A stretch of DNA of 64,000 nucleotides, taken from NCBI GenBank assembly GCA_016748015.1, contig JAAOMT010000067.1, positions 124,001 to 188,000 of the forward strand, read 5' to 3'. Each line of letters starts with the position of its first letter. Position 1 is the stretch's first letter. Below are positions 1 through 11,782 of this stretch, in pieces. Source of the DNA: Geosiphon pyriformis. Its lineage: Eukaryota > Glomeromycota > Glomeromycetes > Archaeosporales > Geosiphonaceae. The notes below the pieces were generated by a model. That model made no database searches and was not told the DNA's origin. It saw only the letters and a program-made list of their open reading frames with translations. A program made the translations under genes and the position numbers.

Positions 1-3000
1 CTTTTGCCAAAAAAACTTTTAATAAAAAACAAAGTGGCTGTATTTTTAAGACCTAATTATATCTAAACTTATTGCAAAAAACAAGTTTATTTTGGCATAA
101 CAAATTATGCAATATTTTAAAAATAAAGTTTTTCATAAATTTTATCTCTGTTTGTTTAATAGAAATATTGTTGTTTTAAAAGATTACTTTTGCTTATTGT
201 TATTACTTATTTTTATGCAATTAAAATTTTGGTTTTTCTACATACAAAAAACCAGTCAAAATTATACTACTTATAAATAGAAAATGCTATACAATTGCAT
301 TTTTAAAACATTAAAATTTAGTTAGTGAAAGAATAGTATTTGTTTAAATTAGCCAAAAATTGAGTTGAATAAATACTTTCAATATATATAACTTCTATTT
401 TATTGATAGTTTCTTTAACTACAATAAAAAAACTTTAAAAAACAGCTTTTAAGTAGAAAACAAATACAAATTATGTATTAATTAATAATAACTTTTTAAA
501 AAATCTGTTGTGTATAATAATATAAATATAAATTATTCTTTTATTTGCTTTATACAAAAAAAATGCCTTAAAAATAACTATAAAAAGACCATAAAACAAA
601 ATTTTATACCAGAAAAACTAAATAATTTCAAGAAAAAATATTAATTAAACTTTTTTATCTAAAAACTATGTTAAAAGCTTATTTAAGAGACTTAACAAAA
701 CAATAAATACAAGTAACATGACTAAACTGGATTTGTTCATCTATTTTAAAAGAATTAAAAACTTTAACATGATGCAAATATGAAATAAAGCTGTAAAAAA
801 ATATAAAATGACTATTTTAAACAATATTTTTAATTTTAGTATTTTACTTATTATCTTTTTATAAAGTTTTAGTTCTAGGATAGTCTTGATCAAACAAAAT
901 AAAAAATATAGATAATAATAACTACTATATTATTATAATTACTCTATAGCAAATTGTTTAAAACAAACACAGTCTTTTCAATATAAAACAGCAATTAGTT
1001 TTTAAACAAAAAATTAACTATTAAATATTTAAAACTTTTTACAATATTATTTAAAAAACAACAGACATGATAAAATTTATGTTATTTTAAAATATATGGG
1101 TAATTTATTATTATATTAATTTTTATCAAATTAGATTATTTTAGAAAATATATACTTTTTTATAAGTACTTTAGATACTAAATGTTTCAATCTAATAGAG
1201 ATATTTCTTTAAAGTTATAATTTTAGAAAGTATAATTCTTTAATTAATATAGCTTTAATTCCGAAAAATATGTTATCTTTAATTGAAACCAGGTTTTTTT
1301 TTAATACTTTAAAAATCTATTTTATGGTTGTATTAATAGCATAGTACAGAAAAAGTTCAAGTAAATAAAAATAATTACAATGAATTTTTAATTTTTTGTA
1401 ATATATAAACACTATTATTGTTATAAAATTATAGTATTAATCTTATTTTTATTTCTCAGGCTTTTTTTACAAATATAAAAAAAGATTAATTCGAAAAAAA
1501 TAAAGTCTTTAATAATTACTAATATAACAGATTACTACACAATTTACCAAATATTATTAAAAAATATATATATATCTATAACAAATATGTATAAAAATAA
1601 TATTTACAATAAAAATTTGTGTAATATTATCTAAATTTTTTTTAAGTACATTTTACTTCAGTTAGAATGACACAGTATTAAGATATTTAAAAGCAAAAAG
1701 TCATAAAGAAGCAAACAAAAAAAAAGCAGTATAGTTTAAATTAAAAGTTCAGAAATTCAAAGTATTAAATATTTTGTCTTATAAATAAATTAACAATAAC
1801 TATTGCCAATAAATGGCTTATATTTATAGTATAAAAAATTAAAAAAAAGCTGTAACAATTTTTTGTAGTTATTTACCAGAGATATATAGCATAAAAGTAA
1901 ATAAAATAAGCAGAACATAAATATTAATACAGTATTTCCAAATATTAAGAATATAAAAAAAAAATAAAAATAAAAATAAAAATAAAAAAATCAAGACTAA
2001 AAGTTATTAATAAAAACTATTTAGGCTTTTATATTTATTATGAAAATACTTATTAAGTTAAAAAAAATTTTGGAAGTTATTATATATAATAATATTCAAC
2101 ATATTATAATCAAAAAAATAACATTTATAAAAAAAATAGTAATAATAAAGATTGCTAATTTTCTTTAACTCTTTGTTCAGTAGCATACAGATAATAATTG
2201 GCTTTTAGAATACCACATTTTAACATACTGTTGGCTGTATTATTAAATACTATTGTAATTATTATTAGTTTTCTATTTTTATTTAAAATTTATTTATTGA
2301 CTTATAATAAAACTTTTATTTATTACAGTTAACTGCTATTAACATATATAATACATATTATAAATAATAGAATATTCTAAAAATAAATCAGCCATTTTTG
2401 AAGTATTTTTTAATATAAATTATATAGAGTTTCTAATATATTTATATGAATTTTAGTTTGTATAGAGACTAATTTTTGTCAACAAATAGACTGTATGTTT
2501 ATTAAAAAACTAAGCTTAAAAAAACTTTTATTAAATTAAATTATAAAATAACAAGAAGAAAAAAAAGTAATATTATCAAAACTGTATTAAATATAGAAAT
2601 ACTAACATAAGATTATTTGAAAATAGAGATATTGGCTACAAGTTATATATTATAGATTAAAAATTTGATCAATATATTAAAACTTTTGTAAAAAATATTT
2701 TATAGCTAAAAGTTAAATAAATAAATTTTAGCCACAAAATTAAAAAGTTATCATAGAATCTGAATTCTAAGAATTACTATAAGTTAAAAAAAATTAAATA
2801 AGAAATATTAATCAAATAATTTGAAGTTTTTAAGTTAGAAAAGATAATTATAAAAGCTAAAAGCTTATTGTGTTTCTTAAATAAAACTTTGCAAGCAACA
2901 AATTTTATAAATACTATTATAACTTCTCTAAATACAAGTCTATTAAATAAAGCTATAAAAAAAAATTATACAGAAAAAGTAAAACTCAAACAGTTTTATT

Positions 3001-3169
3001 GTTTTTCCAATTATTTTGCTCAACTATTTAACTTTTTATTTGTTTCTAAAATAAATAAATTTATTTTGACTAATTATTAAGCATTTCTATTTACACAAGA
3101 AAATTATTTTTTCTGAAACAAATTTTGATATTTTTATAATTTTTATTACAATATTAATAATAAAATTCC
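1..3169. other. AT-rich gene-free tract
   Basis: Very AT-rich sequence with many short A and T runs and a small AAAAT-type microsatellite near 1950-1990. The longest open frame (2868-3080) starts with TTG, has the composition expected by chance and matches nothing I recognise. It is probably transposon sequence decayed beyond recognition, but I see no motif that proves this. Confidence 0.6.
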
Positions 3170-3171
3170 AA

Positions 3172-3360
3172 TTGAACTGAATTGAATTGAACTTTAAGTG
3201 TTGTTTAAATCCAGTTCAAATTATGAACTAAACTTGAACTAAACCAATTTTTCAAAGTAAGTTTGGTTCAAATTTGGTATTAAATCTTTTTAACAAGTCT
3301 AAGTTTGGTTTAAGTCTGGTTCAAAGTTTATAAACTTGTTCAAGTTTAATAAAATTAAAA
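3172..3360. repeat. Left GTTCAA/TTGAAC-rich subterminal block
   Basis: The block alternates words such as TTGAACTGAATTGAATTGAAC, AACTTGAACTAAACC, AAGTTTGGTTC and TTGTTCAAGTTT in both orientations. It stands out from the surrounding A/T-run sequence because C and G recur at regular intervals. A similar block lies 3 kb away on the other side of the hAT transposase relic. Confidence 0.6.
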
Positions 3361-5321
3361 AAAATATAACTTGTAGTACTTATTTATTAATTATTATTTT
3401 GTTTAATTACTATAATCAATTAAAAAAATATATAAAACTATATATATATAACAATTCTACTCTTTAACTTACCAAAATAAATTTATTGTCATTATTATTC
3501 AATATTACTAAAAATTTGAAATTTGAAATAACAGAATTTGATAATTTAAATAATTTTAATATTAATATATTTAGTAAACATAGTTTTAGAGTAAAATATG
3601 AGACTATTTTGATAAGTTTAAATGAATAAATAAATAAAAACAGCTAAATATACAGTCTTAAAATATGTGTATAAACCATTTTTTTGTAAAACTATGAGCA
3701 CTACCAAATTTTTATAGTGTTATTTAAAAACTTTTTACTAAACAGTATATTGTTACAATAAAAAAATATTATAAGAAAAAACAAAATGTTCAAAAAAATT
3801 GCAAGTTAATTAAAGAAATGTTTTAACAGATAAAATTGCTATTTTTTTTTATGATTTTTAGTTAATCTAACTAAAAAACTACTCTAGTTTTTTGTAGTAA
3901 CTGCTATTAATATTGATTATAAAAAACTTTGTAACATGATTATTATTTGGCTTATCAATTACCAGTAACCACTTTTTATAGTAAAAGACCCTAAATTAAT
4001 TAAAATATTCTAATATTTAAACTCTACTTTTTAGCCTGTTTGTGTTAATACAATTAAAAATAGAATTATAAAACTTTATGTCTTGGATAGACAAAAATTA
4101 AGAGTAAGTAATACTTTTATTATAAAATGTTTCTTTTTTTTTACCCATACTTATAATATAATAAATATACTTAGGCATTATTAAGTCTAAAATTTTTTTT
4201 ATATTAATTTTTTGAACATTTTCTAATAATAAAGTTTTTATTTTTATTACTGTTTATTATATTAATAACAATTAGAACCTTTAATAAACAATAATTATTT
4301 TGGATTAATAAATAGATGACATAATAGAATAAATATTGTGAACAAATTTTTTTAAATAATGAAATTACATTAAAGATATGTACATATATTTTTGCATAAA
4401 TTTGGATTAGTTAATAGTCAATAATGAAATTGACATATAATACAACATGTTAATATCATCTAAGATTCAGAATTATTTCAATGCTTATATTATCAAAAAT
4501 TATATTTTTTTAATGTTAACTTAAGTTGGTTTTTATTATTGCTCTAAATTTAAATTTTTAGTATTAATATTATTTAAGACTTAGAATTATTATAGTGTTT
4601 ATATTATTAAAAACTGTATTTTTTTAATATTAGCTTAAATAGTTTTTATGATTGCTTTAAGCCAAATTTTTAACCAAAAAGATTAAAAAAAAAGATTAAT
4701 AAAAGTTATACTCATTCTCTTTTTATACAAGTTTACTATTAATTTTATTAATTATAGTCTAATTTTTTTTAATAGCTTTTTGTTATTATCTTTAATAATA
4801 CTATAAATAATAATACTTTTGTAAAAGAATTAGTGAAAAAATTAAAAGAGAAAAATATTTAATAAAATTCAAAAAATCTTTGATTTTAATGTTTTAATTA
4901 TATTTTAAACTTGGTAGTACAGACAGCTCTAAATAAAATAAAAAATGCTATTTTCAAGATATTTGTTAAAAACTCAAACTAAATATATTTATCTAAAATT
5001 TTTTTAATATAAATTTTGTATAAATTAAAGATTAAGGAACTTAATTTTGCAATTTATATCTTGTTTTAATGTTTTAAACTCCTTAAACAAGCTTATAATA
5101 CATATTAAATTAAATATTATAAACTTATTCTAGATTGTTTTATTTAGTAAAATTTTACTTATAACATAGTTAGAAATAGATTATCTCTTAAATTTGCAAG
5201 TTATTTATTTTTGATTTTATATATTTTAAATACAAAAATTCTAACTGTAAATTTATAGACATTAAATATTCTTATTAGTACTTATATTGACTTCTATCAA
5301 TATGTTATTTCATACAATTAG

Positions 5322-6226
5322 TGGGATGTTTTTGATAAAATTACTAAATTTTTTGAACTATTTAAAAATATTATGATTAAAATGTTAGCCAGTTCAAATA
5401 ATGCTGCTTTCTTAATTATTCTTCTTTTTAATATTATTTTTAATTATGTCAAAAACACAGTTGATGATAATAAATTTGGTAAAGTATTATAATTTCAATT
5501 GTATTTATTTAGTTATTTATTTAACATATTTAATATTAAATCTATTACTTGTTATAGCAGTTAAAACAGCAAAAAAAAAGTTAATTGAATATTACTCTAA
5601 AACAAATATAACTGTAATGTTCTGCATTACATTAGATCCAAGAAAAAGAATTTATTATTTTACAAAAAAAAAATTTTCAAATAATATTATTAATAAAACA
5701 AAAAAATTATAAGTTATTAATTTATTTAAACAGTTTTATTTTCTAATTTTTACATAATAAATAAACTTTTAAAATGCATATTCTCTTTAAAATAGAATAC
5801 ATACTAAACATTATACCAACATTAAATAACAGTTTTTTGTTGAATAGAAATTTTAATAATACTATAGTATTAGTTATATAATTCATATTAAAGGCAAATT
5901 TTGATAATAATAAGGAAAAAAAACTTGATAAAATTAATTGTTATATCTCTGAAAAAATGGCCAATAAGAAAATATATATAATAATATAATAAAAAGTATA
6001 TTACAAAAAATATTTATTTAAATTAACATTTTATTAATAATTTGATAATTAAATACATCAAACACAATTTTTTTGTTTTGTATATATGATTCATAATTAT
6101 TTAGCAATTTAAAGATTATTTGTTGCTTTTGAACATGTTTTTTCTGTAGGTGAGAATATAATTACAAATATAAGATCTTGTTTAATGCCTAAAACTATAA
6201 GAGCAACAAAATATTTTCAATTATAG
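5322..6226 (+). pseudogene. hAT transposase, C-terminal half, degenerate
   Basis: Three out-of-frame pieces line up in the order expected for a hAT transposase. At 5322 a frame starts WDVFDKITKFFELFK, like the segment before the hAT insertion domain. At 5545-5712 the frame gives KKLIEYYSKTN followed by ITLDPRKRIYYF, the usual LDPR motif. At 6086-6226 the frame reads LAI, then FEHVFSVGENIIT and IRSCLMPKTIRA, which is the hATC dimerisation motif (normally SxERxFSxxG...R..L.P) with one in-frame TAA. The frames differ between pieces, so the gene is broken by indels as well as stops. The family assignment is from motif recognition. Confidence 0.8.
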
Positions 6227-6296
6227 ATATAAAGACTATTAAAAAAAATTAAATAATAATATAGTATAATATAATGTTTTTAATAATTAAACATGA

Positions 6297-6480
6297 ACAT
6301 ATTCATAAATTTTGAACCAAATTTGAATTAAACTTGTTATATGTGTTTGAGTTTAGTTCAAGTTTGATAATTTTAAGTCTGATTTAAGTTTGAATTTAAA
6401 ATTTTGTCAAATTTTCTGTTTGAGTTTGATTTGGTTTAATAATTTAATTGAACTTAAACCAAATCAGACCAAACATTAAA
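6297..6480. repeat. Right GTTCAA/TTGAAC-rich subterminal block
   Basis: Contains TTTGAACCAAATTTGAATT, GTTTAGTTCAAGTTTGAT and AATTGAACTTAAACCAAATC, mostly in the orientation opposite to the left block. Together they bracket the hAT relic and probably form its subterminal transposase-binding region. Confidence 0.55.
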
Positions 6481-6704
6481 ATTCTAGTTAATAATTTTGG
6501 AATTTATTTTTGCTGGTATTAATTACTTTTAAGTTTTTTTATTTACTAAAAACAGTTCTAATAATAAAGCACTATATGAGTTTTATATTAATTTTTTTTA
6601 AATTTTATAAAATTATTGCAAATTTTATTAATAAGACCACTTTTTAACAAAACACCAAATTAAACATTAGTAAAAACAAAAATATAATGTAGACAAAAAA
6701 ATAC

Positions 6705-7406
6705 TGTTATGATTGAAATTTATAGTTTTTATTAATTATTATATGTATTAGCCACTGATATTATATAATTAGCTATCCTATTTTTAGATAATAATCATTA
6801 ATCTAATTAATAACTTAACCAATAATTTAATTATTAACTTAGTTATTAACTTAATTATTGACTATTTTCAATAGCTATATAAACAATAAATCTCTTAATT
6901 ATAAAAGTATTAATAATTTAAGTAATAAAATAAAACTTACTATTAATTATTTTCTTTTATATTACTTATTTTTTTTTCTTATCTTTAAGTATTTAAACAT
7001 CTTAGAATAAAAGATTATTTGTTAGCATTTACATACTTTATCTTTTTTTTTTTTGATTTGTATTTGTTAGAATTAGCTTGAACAATAATTGCTTGCTTTT
7101 GTAATTTATTAAATAAATAAAAAATTAAAAAGCACAATAATACTTGTTATTAATTTTAAAAATTGCTAAATTAAAGCATAGAATAATAGCAGCAATATTA
7201 TTTTGTTAACAATTATAGACTATTCTTTTACTTTTAAATTTTCAGAAAAAATTTACAACTGTAATTTTTATAAGACTAATTATGTATATTAAATTCTTAC
7301 TCATTCAATTTATTTTCTTATTGTAATTTTTTCTTTGATTATTTTTATCACTTTATAATTCTGTTTTTTTTTGTTATCCATTAGCTTATTACTGCAATTC
7401 ATAACA
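6705..7406 (+). repeat. 5' LTR of element F
   Basis: 702 bp, starting TGTTATGATTGAAATTTATAG and ending ATAACA, collinear with D's 738-bp LTR. The 12-bp minisatellite of D is still visible at about 6785-6870 as decayed units. The primer-binding site follows after the same 6-nt spacer (7413 onward, TGGTATTTCCTATAAA against TGGTGCTCCCTGTGAG in D). Confidence 0.85.
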
Positions 7407-8201
7407 TAAAAGTGGTATTTCCTATAAAGTTGTCAAAATCTATCTTGCTTTTTATTGTATAAGTAATTATTTATATCTGCTATAACAATTAAAAGAACAT
7501 TTTGCAGTATACAACAAAAATGATTTAGGTTTTATTAAACTTAACTTTCTGCCCTTCTGCTTAATCTGTTTTTCTGTTAAAAAACAATTCAGTAAACAAT
7601 TCCAAGATTTTTGGAACTGGTTTCTAAATAAATATTTAGTTAAAACCTATATAGTTTATATAATCTATTTTTTTGATCAAGTTTATTTTGAAAAAACTCT
7701 TAAAAAAAACCAACAACATTAATTAGCTCTTATATTCAACAATTTTAAACAACAGCCCTTTGATTTCGAATACTTAAATTACCAAATTCATATTTGAATT
7801 GCTATTTATCAGTTATCTAAAACTTCTTTTAAAACAGAAAAAAAAAATTACCAAACCACTTATATTTTTAATTTTTTTTCAAGTAAATCAAATCATTTTA
7901 CACAAACAACTACTTTTGAACCAATGGCTGTTGACTCCATACAAATAAATATTTTAACCACTTTCCAAGATATACAAATTGCTTTAAAGTAAAAAAACAA
8001 TATCTTATTACTATTATTCAGAGATAATGTCTAAGATCCAATTTAATTGTTAAATAACTTTGAAAGAACAGTCACAACCAACCAATATAGTGCTAATTAC
8101 AAGTTCCAAATTATTAGTGAATATTTCAAGACTTTTTTAATACTTAGTTTTTACAAAAAACTAATATTAATGCCCAACAAAAATTATTAAATAGATACTA
8201 G

Positions 8202-9063
8202 TGTTACAGATAATTATTTGGGATGTTAAAACAAATAACAATCTATAACTTAGTACTTAATTAATATAATAGTAATATCTGAAAGTTTTGGTTGAGTTCT
8301 TTGTATAATAGACAGAGATTCAATAGTTGTTTTCAATAGCCTCCTGGAATTACAATTCTATCAATTTTTTTCTCAGCTTGATGGCCAGCAATTTTTTAAT
8401 AAGCTATCCTCAATTTTGAGTGTCTATTCTTATTCCTGAGTCTTTTACTAGTGTTATATTCTGACATCAGTATTTTATGCATTAATTTTTTTTATTAATT
8501 AACAAATTAACAATAAAACAAAAGAAAAAAAATAATAAAAATAATAAAAAACAAAAACAAAATAAGCCAAGGCAAAAAAGAGTTAGTATTCTGTTAATAG
8601 CCATAATCAAGAGTTATTGGTCTAGTGTAGTTAAGTATTAGCAACTATTAACATGAGTTGTTAATAGTGGAAAGATAAATTGTGAATGTTTAATAAGTAT
8701 TTTATTAATATTTGATGTTTTTACTTCAAATTATAGAATATTATCATATAAAAAAATAGATAGGGAATTGGAACTAAAAGTTCTAAACTAAAGATTTTGT
8801 TTTTTTTGCTTCTAATACTACTGCTATATATACATAAATTTCAGTATACAAGATTTCTTGAATTCCTTAATTTTCTAGCCAAAAATTCTGAAATTCTTGG
8901 AATCCTGTAATTTTTTGAAAGAAATTTTGGAATTTTAGAATTCTATAATTTTTTTTACTAGAATCTTATAATTTTGAAATTCTGGAATTCCACTTTTACT
9001 ACATCTTATTCTGATTGGCTAATTTGTGTACTAATATATAATTCTTATATTCTATGAGTAATA
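8202..9063 (-). mobile_element. Solo LTR of the A/C/E family
   Basis: Starts TGTTACAGATAATTATTTGG and ends ATGAGTAATA (for TAACA), with no internal region. It shares the A-family TATA tract (near 8825) and the GGAATTCC-type repeat section (8850-8990). Flanks are CTAG and TCAG, which fit an original CCAG 4-bp duplication if each copy has had one C-to-T change; this is plausible but not proven. D's uninterrupted gag shows that sequence on either side was once joined. Confidence 0.85.
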
Positions 9064-9719
9064 TCAGCAAATACCAAAAAAAACAATATCTCTTTTATTA
9101 TTCAGTTTGAAAACAAATTTAGAACTTTAATCTTAATATTCAAGTAGTGCATAAAATTAAAAAAAGAACTCAAGGCTCAGAAAAAGTAGTAATTGAATAC
9201 ACAAAAACAATAAAAAAGCTTATTAAACAAGTAAATTCTAAAAGAAACTAAACAAAAAAGCAAAAAATTTACTCTTTTACAAAAAGATTAAAAACTGATT
9301 TATCATATACTTTTTGGTTTTTTTTGGCTTTAAATAATAATTTTACAATAAACATGGCCATTGAACTTGCCCAAAAAATTAATTCAACCAAAAAATACAT
9401 TTAAGATTTATACTTTTAGTTTTTATTTTTGTTTTTATTCTGGTTTTTGTTTCTCAAATGACTGCTATTTTTTTTACTATTTAAACTTGAGACTTAAATA
9501 AATAATTAATAAATAGACTAATAGCAAATTTTGTCTGGTTATTAGAACTATTGACATAAACAGTTAGAAATAATTAATAACAACAAAAATCCAGATTTAA
9601 ACTTCATTTTAATTGGCCTCAGCAACTATTTTACCAAAAACAACAAAATTATAGTCCATTTGTATACTATTATTGTAAATTAAATAAACATTTTTTAAAA
9701 AATACAACAATTCTCTATT

Positions 9720-10349
9720 TTTTTTTTTTAAAGTATTTAACAAATGTAGTTTAATTGTTATCTAGTATACAGAATCAAACTAAGTGGTCCAAACTAAATG
9801 CAATTCACACATTTTCTACATGTGGCTAGCCATTCGGGCCAGACAAGGCAACACTACACATCTATATTAACACAGAAATTACTATCTAAACCAGAAAAGA
9901 AAAGACAAGATTTGCAATAGCCAAAGCTAACAGCAAAAGATTCAAGCACACCAAAAAACCTGATCATACTATCTGACAATACAGAATTTACACAACAAGA
10001 AAAACCTGACAACACATCACCATTACCAACCAAATCAGCCTTTTTTATATGTACTCTTAACTCAGATCTCAACAATCATATTTTAGAACAATGTAACTCA
10101 ACCAATCTCCCAACCAAATTGACAACAAAATTAACAGCTTTATTTTTCCCATCAAAAACTCCAATAGCCTCTTTGTACCACTTCTTTAGCACAAAACCCT
10201 TACATATTGTCGAATACAAGCCAACATCCAAATGACAAAGATCAAATACCCAAGAAACAACAGATAGAAACAAGCTATGGGTACCAACTAAGGAAGCCCA
10301 GAAAGCAGAAACCTCAAACAAAACCTCTTTCTGAATATCTACATCCCAG
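9720..10349 (-). mobile_element. 5'-truncated LINE with poly(A) tail and 11-bp TSD
   Basis: About 630 bp inserted in F's gag on the minus strand. The + strand starts with a T-run (the poly(A) tail) and both sides carry the same 11 bp, AATTCTCTATT, at 9709-9719 and 10350-10360. The insert is richer in C and G (including CpG) than the decayed element around it. A 5'-truncated copy with poly(A) and a longish duplication is the classic product of target-primed reverse transcription. Confidence 0.85.
9854..10349 (-). pseudogene. LINE ORF2 C-terminal fragment
   Basis: One minus-strand frame runs from the 5' truncation to a stop at 9854, with a single in-frame TGA at 10076-10078. It reads ...LKKWYKEAIGVFDG...LVGRLVELHCSKI, stop, LLRSELRVHIKKADLVG...VLSDSMIRFFGV...FGYCKSCLFFSGL. 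From memory, this tail resembles the C-terminal end of non-LTR retrotransposon polymerases abundant in Rhizophagus. No polymerase core is present. About 120 bp of 3' UTR and the poly(A) follow. The family call rests on memory plus the poly(A)/TSD structure. Confidence 0.65.
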
Positions 10350-10499
10350 AATTCTCTATTGTCACCTCCAATTTCTAAAAACAATAATAACCAAAATAAT
10401 AGATCTATTAACAAAAATGTTTCTAATTAAAAACCTAATTATGCCAACATTAATTTTTTAGAAAAAAATCCCTTAGATAAAGCCATTGTTTATTAGTCT

Positions 10500-11778
10500 T
10501 TAAACTGATAAATGTATTTTCAAAAAGTAAGAATACAAACTAATCAGAAGAAAACTCTTTTTTCACTTTTAACATAACTAATAATAATCATAATATAGAT
10601 AAATTAGTTATTAATCTCTCTAACTTAACCAAAAAAATAAGCTAAGATTGATTTTACTTTGGACCTTAATAAAGCTTTTAAATCAACTGTTAATAACAAT
10701 AAGCCATTAAAAGCTAAAGTTTTTAAAAATCTTCTAAAGTTAAAATTTTCAGAAATAGTACAAAAATCTGGTCCCTATTTTGTTATTAAAAATCATGAAA
10801 ACTTTAGCACACATTATTTTTGGCCAATTAATAATCTATCTACAGTTCAGAAAAAATTTTCACAAATCTTTAATCTTAAAGAAAAAAACATCAAAAACTA
10901 ACAAATACTTTTATTAAGCTGGACTTGTTAACAATAATAATATTATCTTTTTGATTTGCAAAGTCCAAGTAACTGGTTATTTTATTGATCTAATTTTAGA
11001 TAATAGATTATCTGTTAATATTATTGTCAAACATTTCTTTAAAGCAATTAGCAAAAAAATTAATGAATCTTTTACTTAATTAATAACTAATATACATGGT
11101 AACAAAAAAATATTTGGGCATAGCAAAAGCTGTTTTTGTTTACATTAATAGTATTAGCATTAAAACTGACATAAAAGTTTTTGAAGTTAAAAAATACACT
11201 ATTATTATTAACAATAAGTGGCTTAAAAAAACCAAAGTTTTATTTGACTATAAACTATGTAAATTAATCATCAAATATAGTAAAAAGCCCATTGTAATTA
11301 AATGCTGCTATTGAATAACTCTTTCAATATCCAAGCAAAACCCAAAAAAAAAACAATCAAATAAATTAGATAATAAAGAAAGCAATAAAAAATAAAATAA
11401 AAAAGAACAAGAAAAAATTGCCAAACTTGCTTATATTATCTTTACCAGCAATGACAAGTTATTAGATAATATTAAAGCAAACAAAAAAAAATTATTGTAA
11501 ATAACAAGATAATTTGTTAGTCTTATTATAATATATTTAAAAGAATTTTTGACCAAAAACTTAACAAAAAAGCCAAATACAGTTATTAGTGATATGGCTT
11601 TTGTGTTTAGTGTTTGTGCAATAAACTATTGTATTCTTCTAATAATGAATGCAAATCTTGTTTAATCTATTACAAAAATTAGAAACCAATTAGCTTAATA
11701 CTAAAAAAAAAGATAAAAGAAGTACAAAAATTCTTTGAAAATAAACCACCAAAAATTTAATTAATAGTAATGAAACAA
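10500..11778 (+). pseudogene. pol N-terminal part of element F (protease region), degenerate
   Basis: Collinear with 57640-58925 of D. The aspartic protease core is recognisable near 10985-11010 as LILDNRLSVNIIV, where D has LILDSGSSVSVIA, so the Gly after the catalytic Asp-Ser is lost. A 72-codon open stretch (11096-11314) retains the second half of the protease, ending VIKCCY. The Cys-rich spacer equivalent is at about 11585-11670. The match to D fades out near 11778, before reverse transcriptase. Confidence 0.75.
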
Positions 11779-11782
11779 AAAA

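Larger units (their letters stand above)
3172..6485 (+). mobile_element. Relic hAT-superfamily DNA transposon
   Basis: The interval is bracketed by two blocks dense in GTTCAA/TTGAAC words (3172-3360 and 6297-6480) and holds a decayed hAT transposase reading on the + strand between them. Arrays of short repeats next to the termini are typical of hAT elements. I could not define exact terminal inverted repeats or the 8-bp target duplication expected for hAT, so the outer limits are approximate. Between 3361 and 5321 I see no recognisable domain; the N-terminal half of the transposase is presumably there but unreadable. Confidence 0.7.
7459..10496 (+). pseudogene. gag of element F, degenerate and twice interrupted
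   Basis: Collinear with D gag. The start codon position reads ATA (7459-7461) where D has ATG, and the terminal TAG is at 10494-10496. Many codons have become stops. The reading is interrupted by the solo LTR (8202-9063) and the LINE fragment (9720-10349). The CCHC knuckle region near 9660-9710 is ruined. Differences from D are overwhelmingly C-to-T and G-to-A. Confidence 0.8.
6705..11778 (+). mobile_element. Element F: decayed, truncated D-family Ty3/gypsy element
   Basis: Runs collinear with element D (55311 onward): LTR, primer-binding site, gag and the start of pol, but nearly every C has become T and many G have become A. It stops at a point equivalent to about 58925 in D, before reverse transcriptase, where a LINE ORF1 relic begins. 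It carries two later insertions: a solo LTR at 8202-9063 and a LINE fragment at 9720-10349. No second LTR was found. Confidence 0.85.

Noticed and set aside
5446-5712. A separate small membrane protein gene
   Set aside because: The first third is hydrophobic only because of T-rich decay. The second part carries the LDPR segment of hAT transposases, so it is treated as part of that pseudogene.
10207-10461. 84-codon + strand ORF
   Set aside because: Lies antisense to the LINE ORF2 tail and crosses its insertion junction into F, so it cannot be an ancestral gene.
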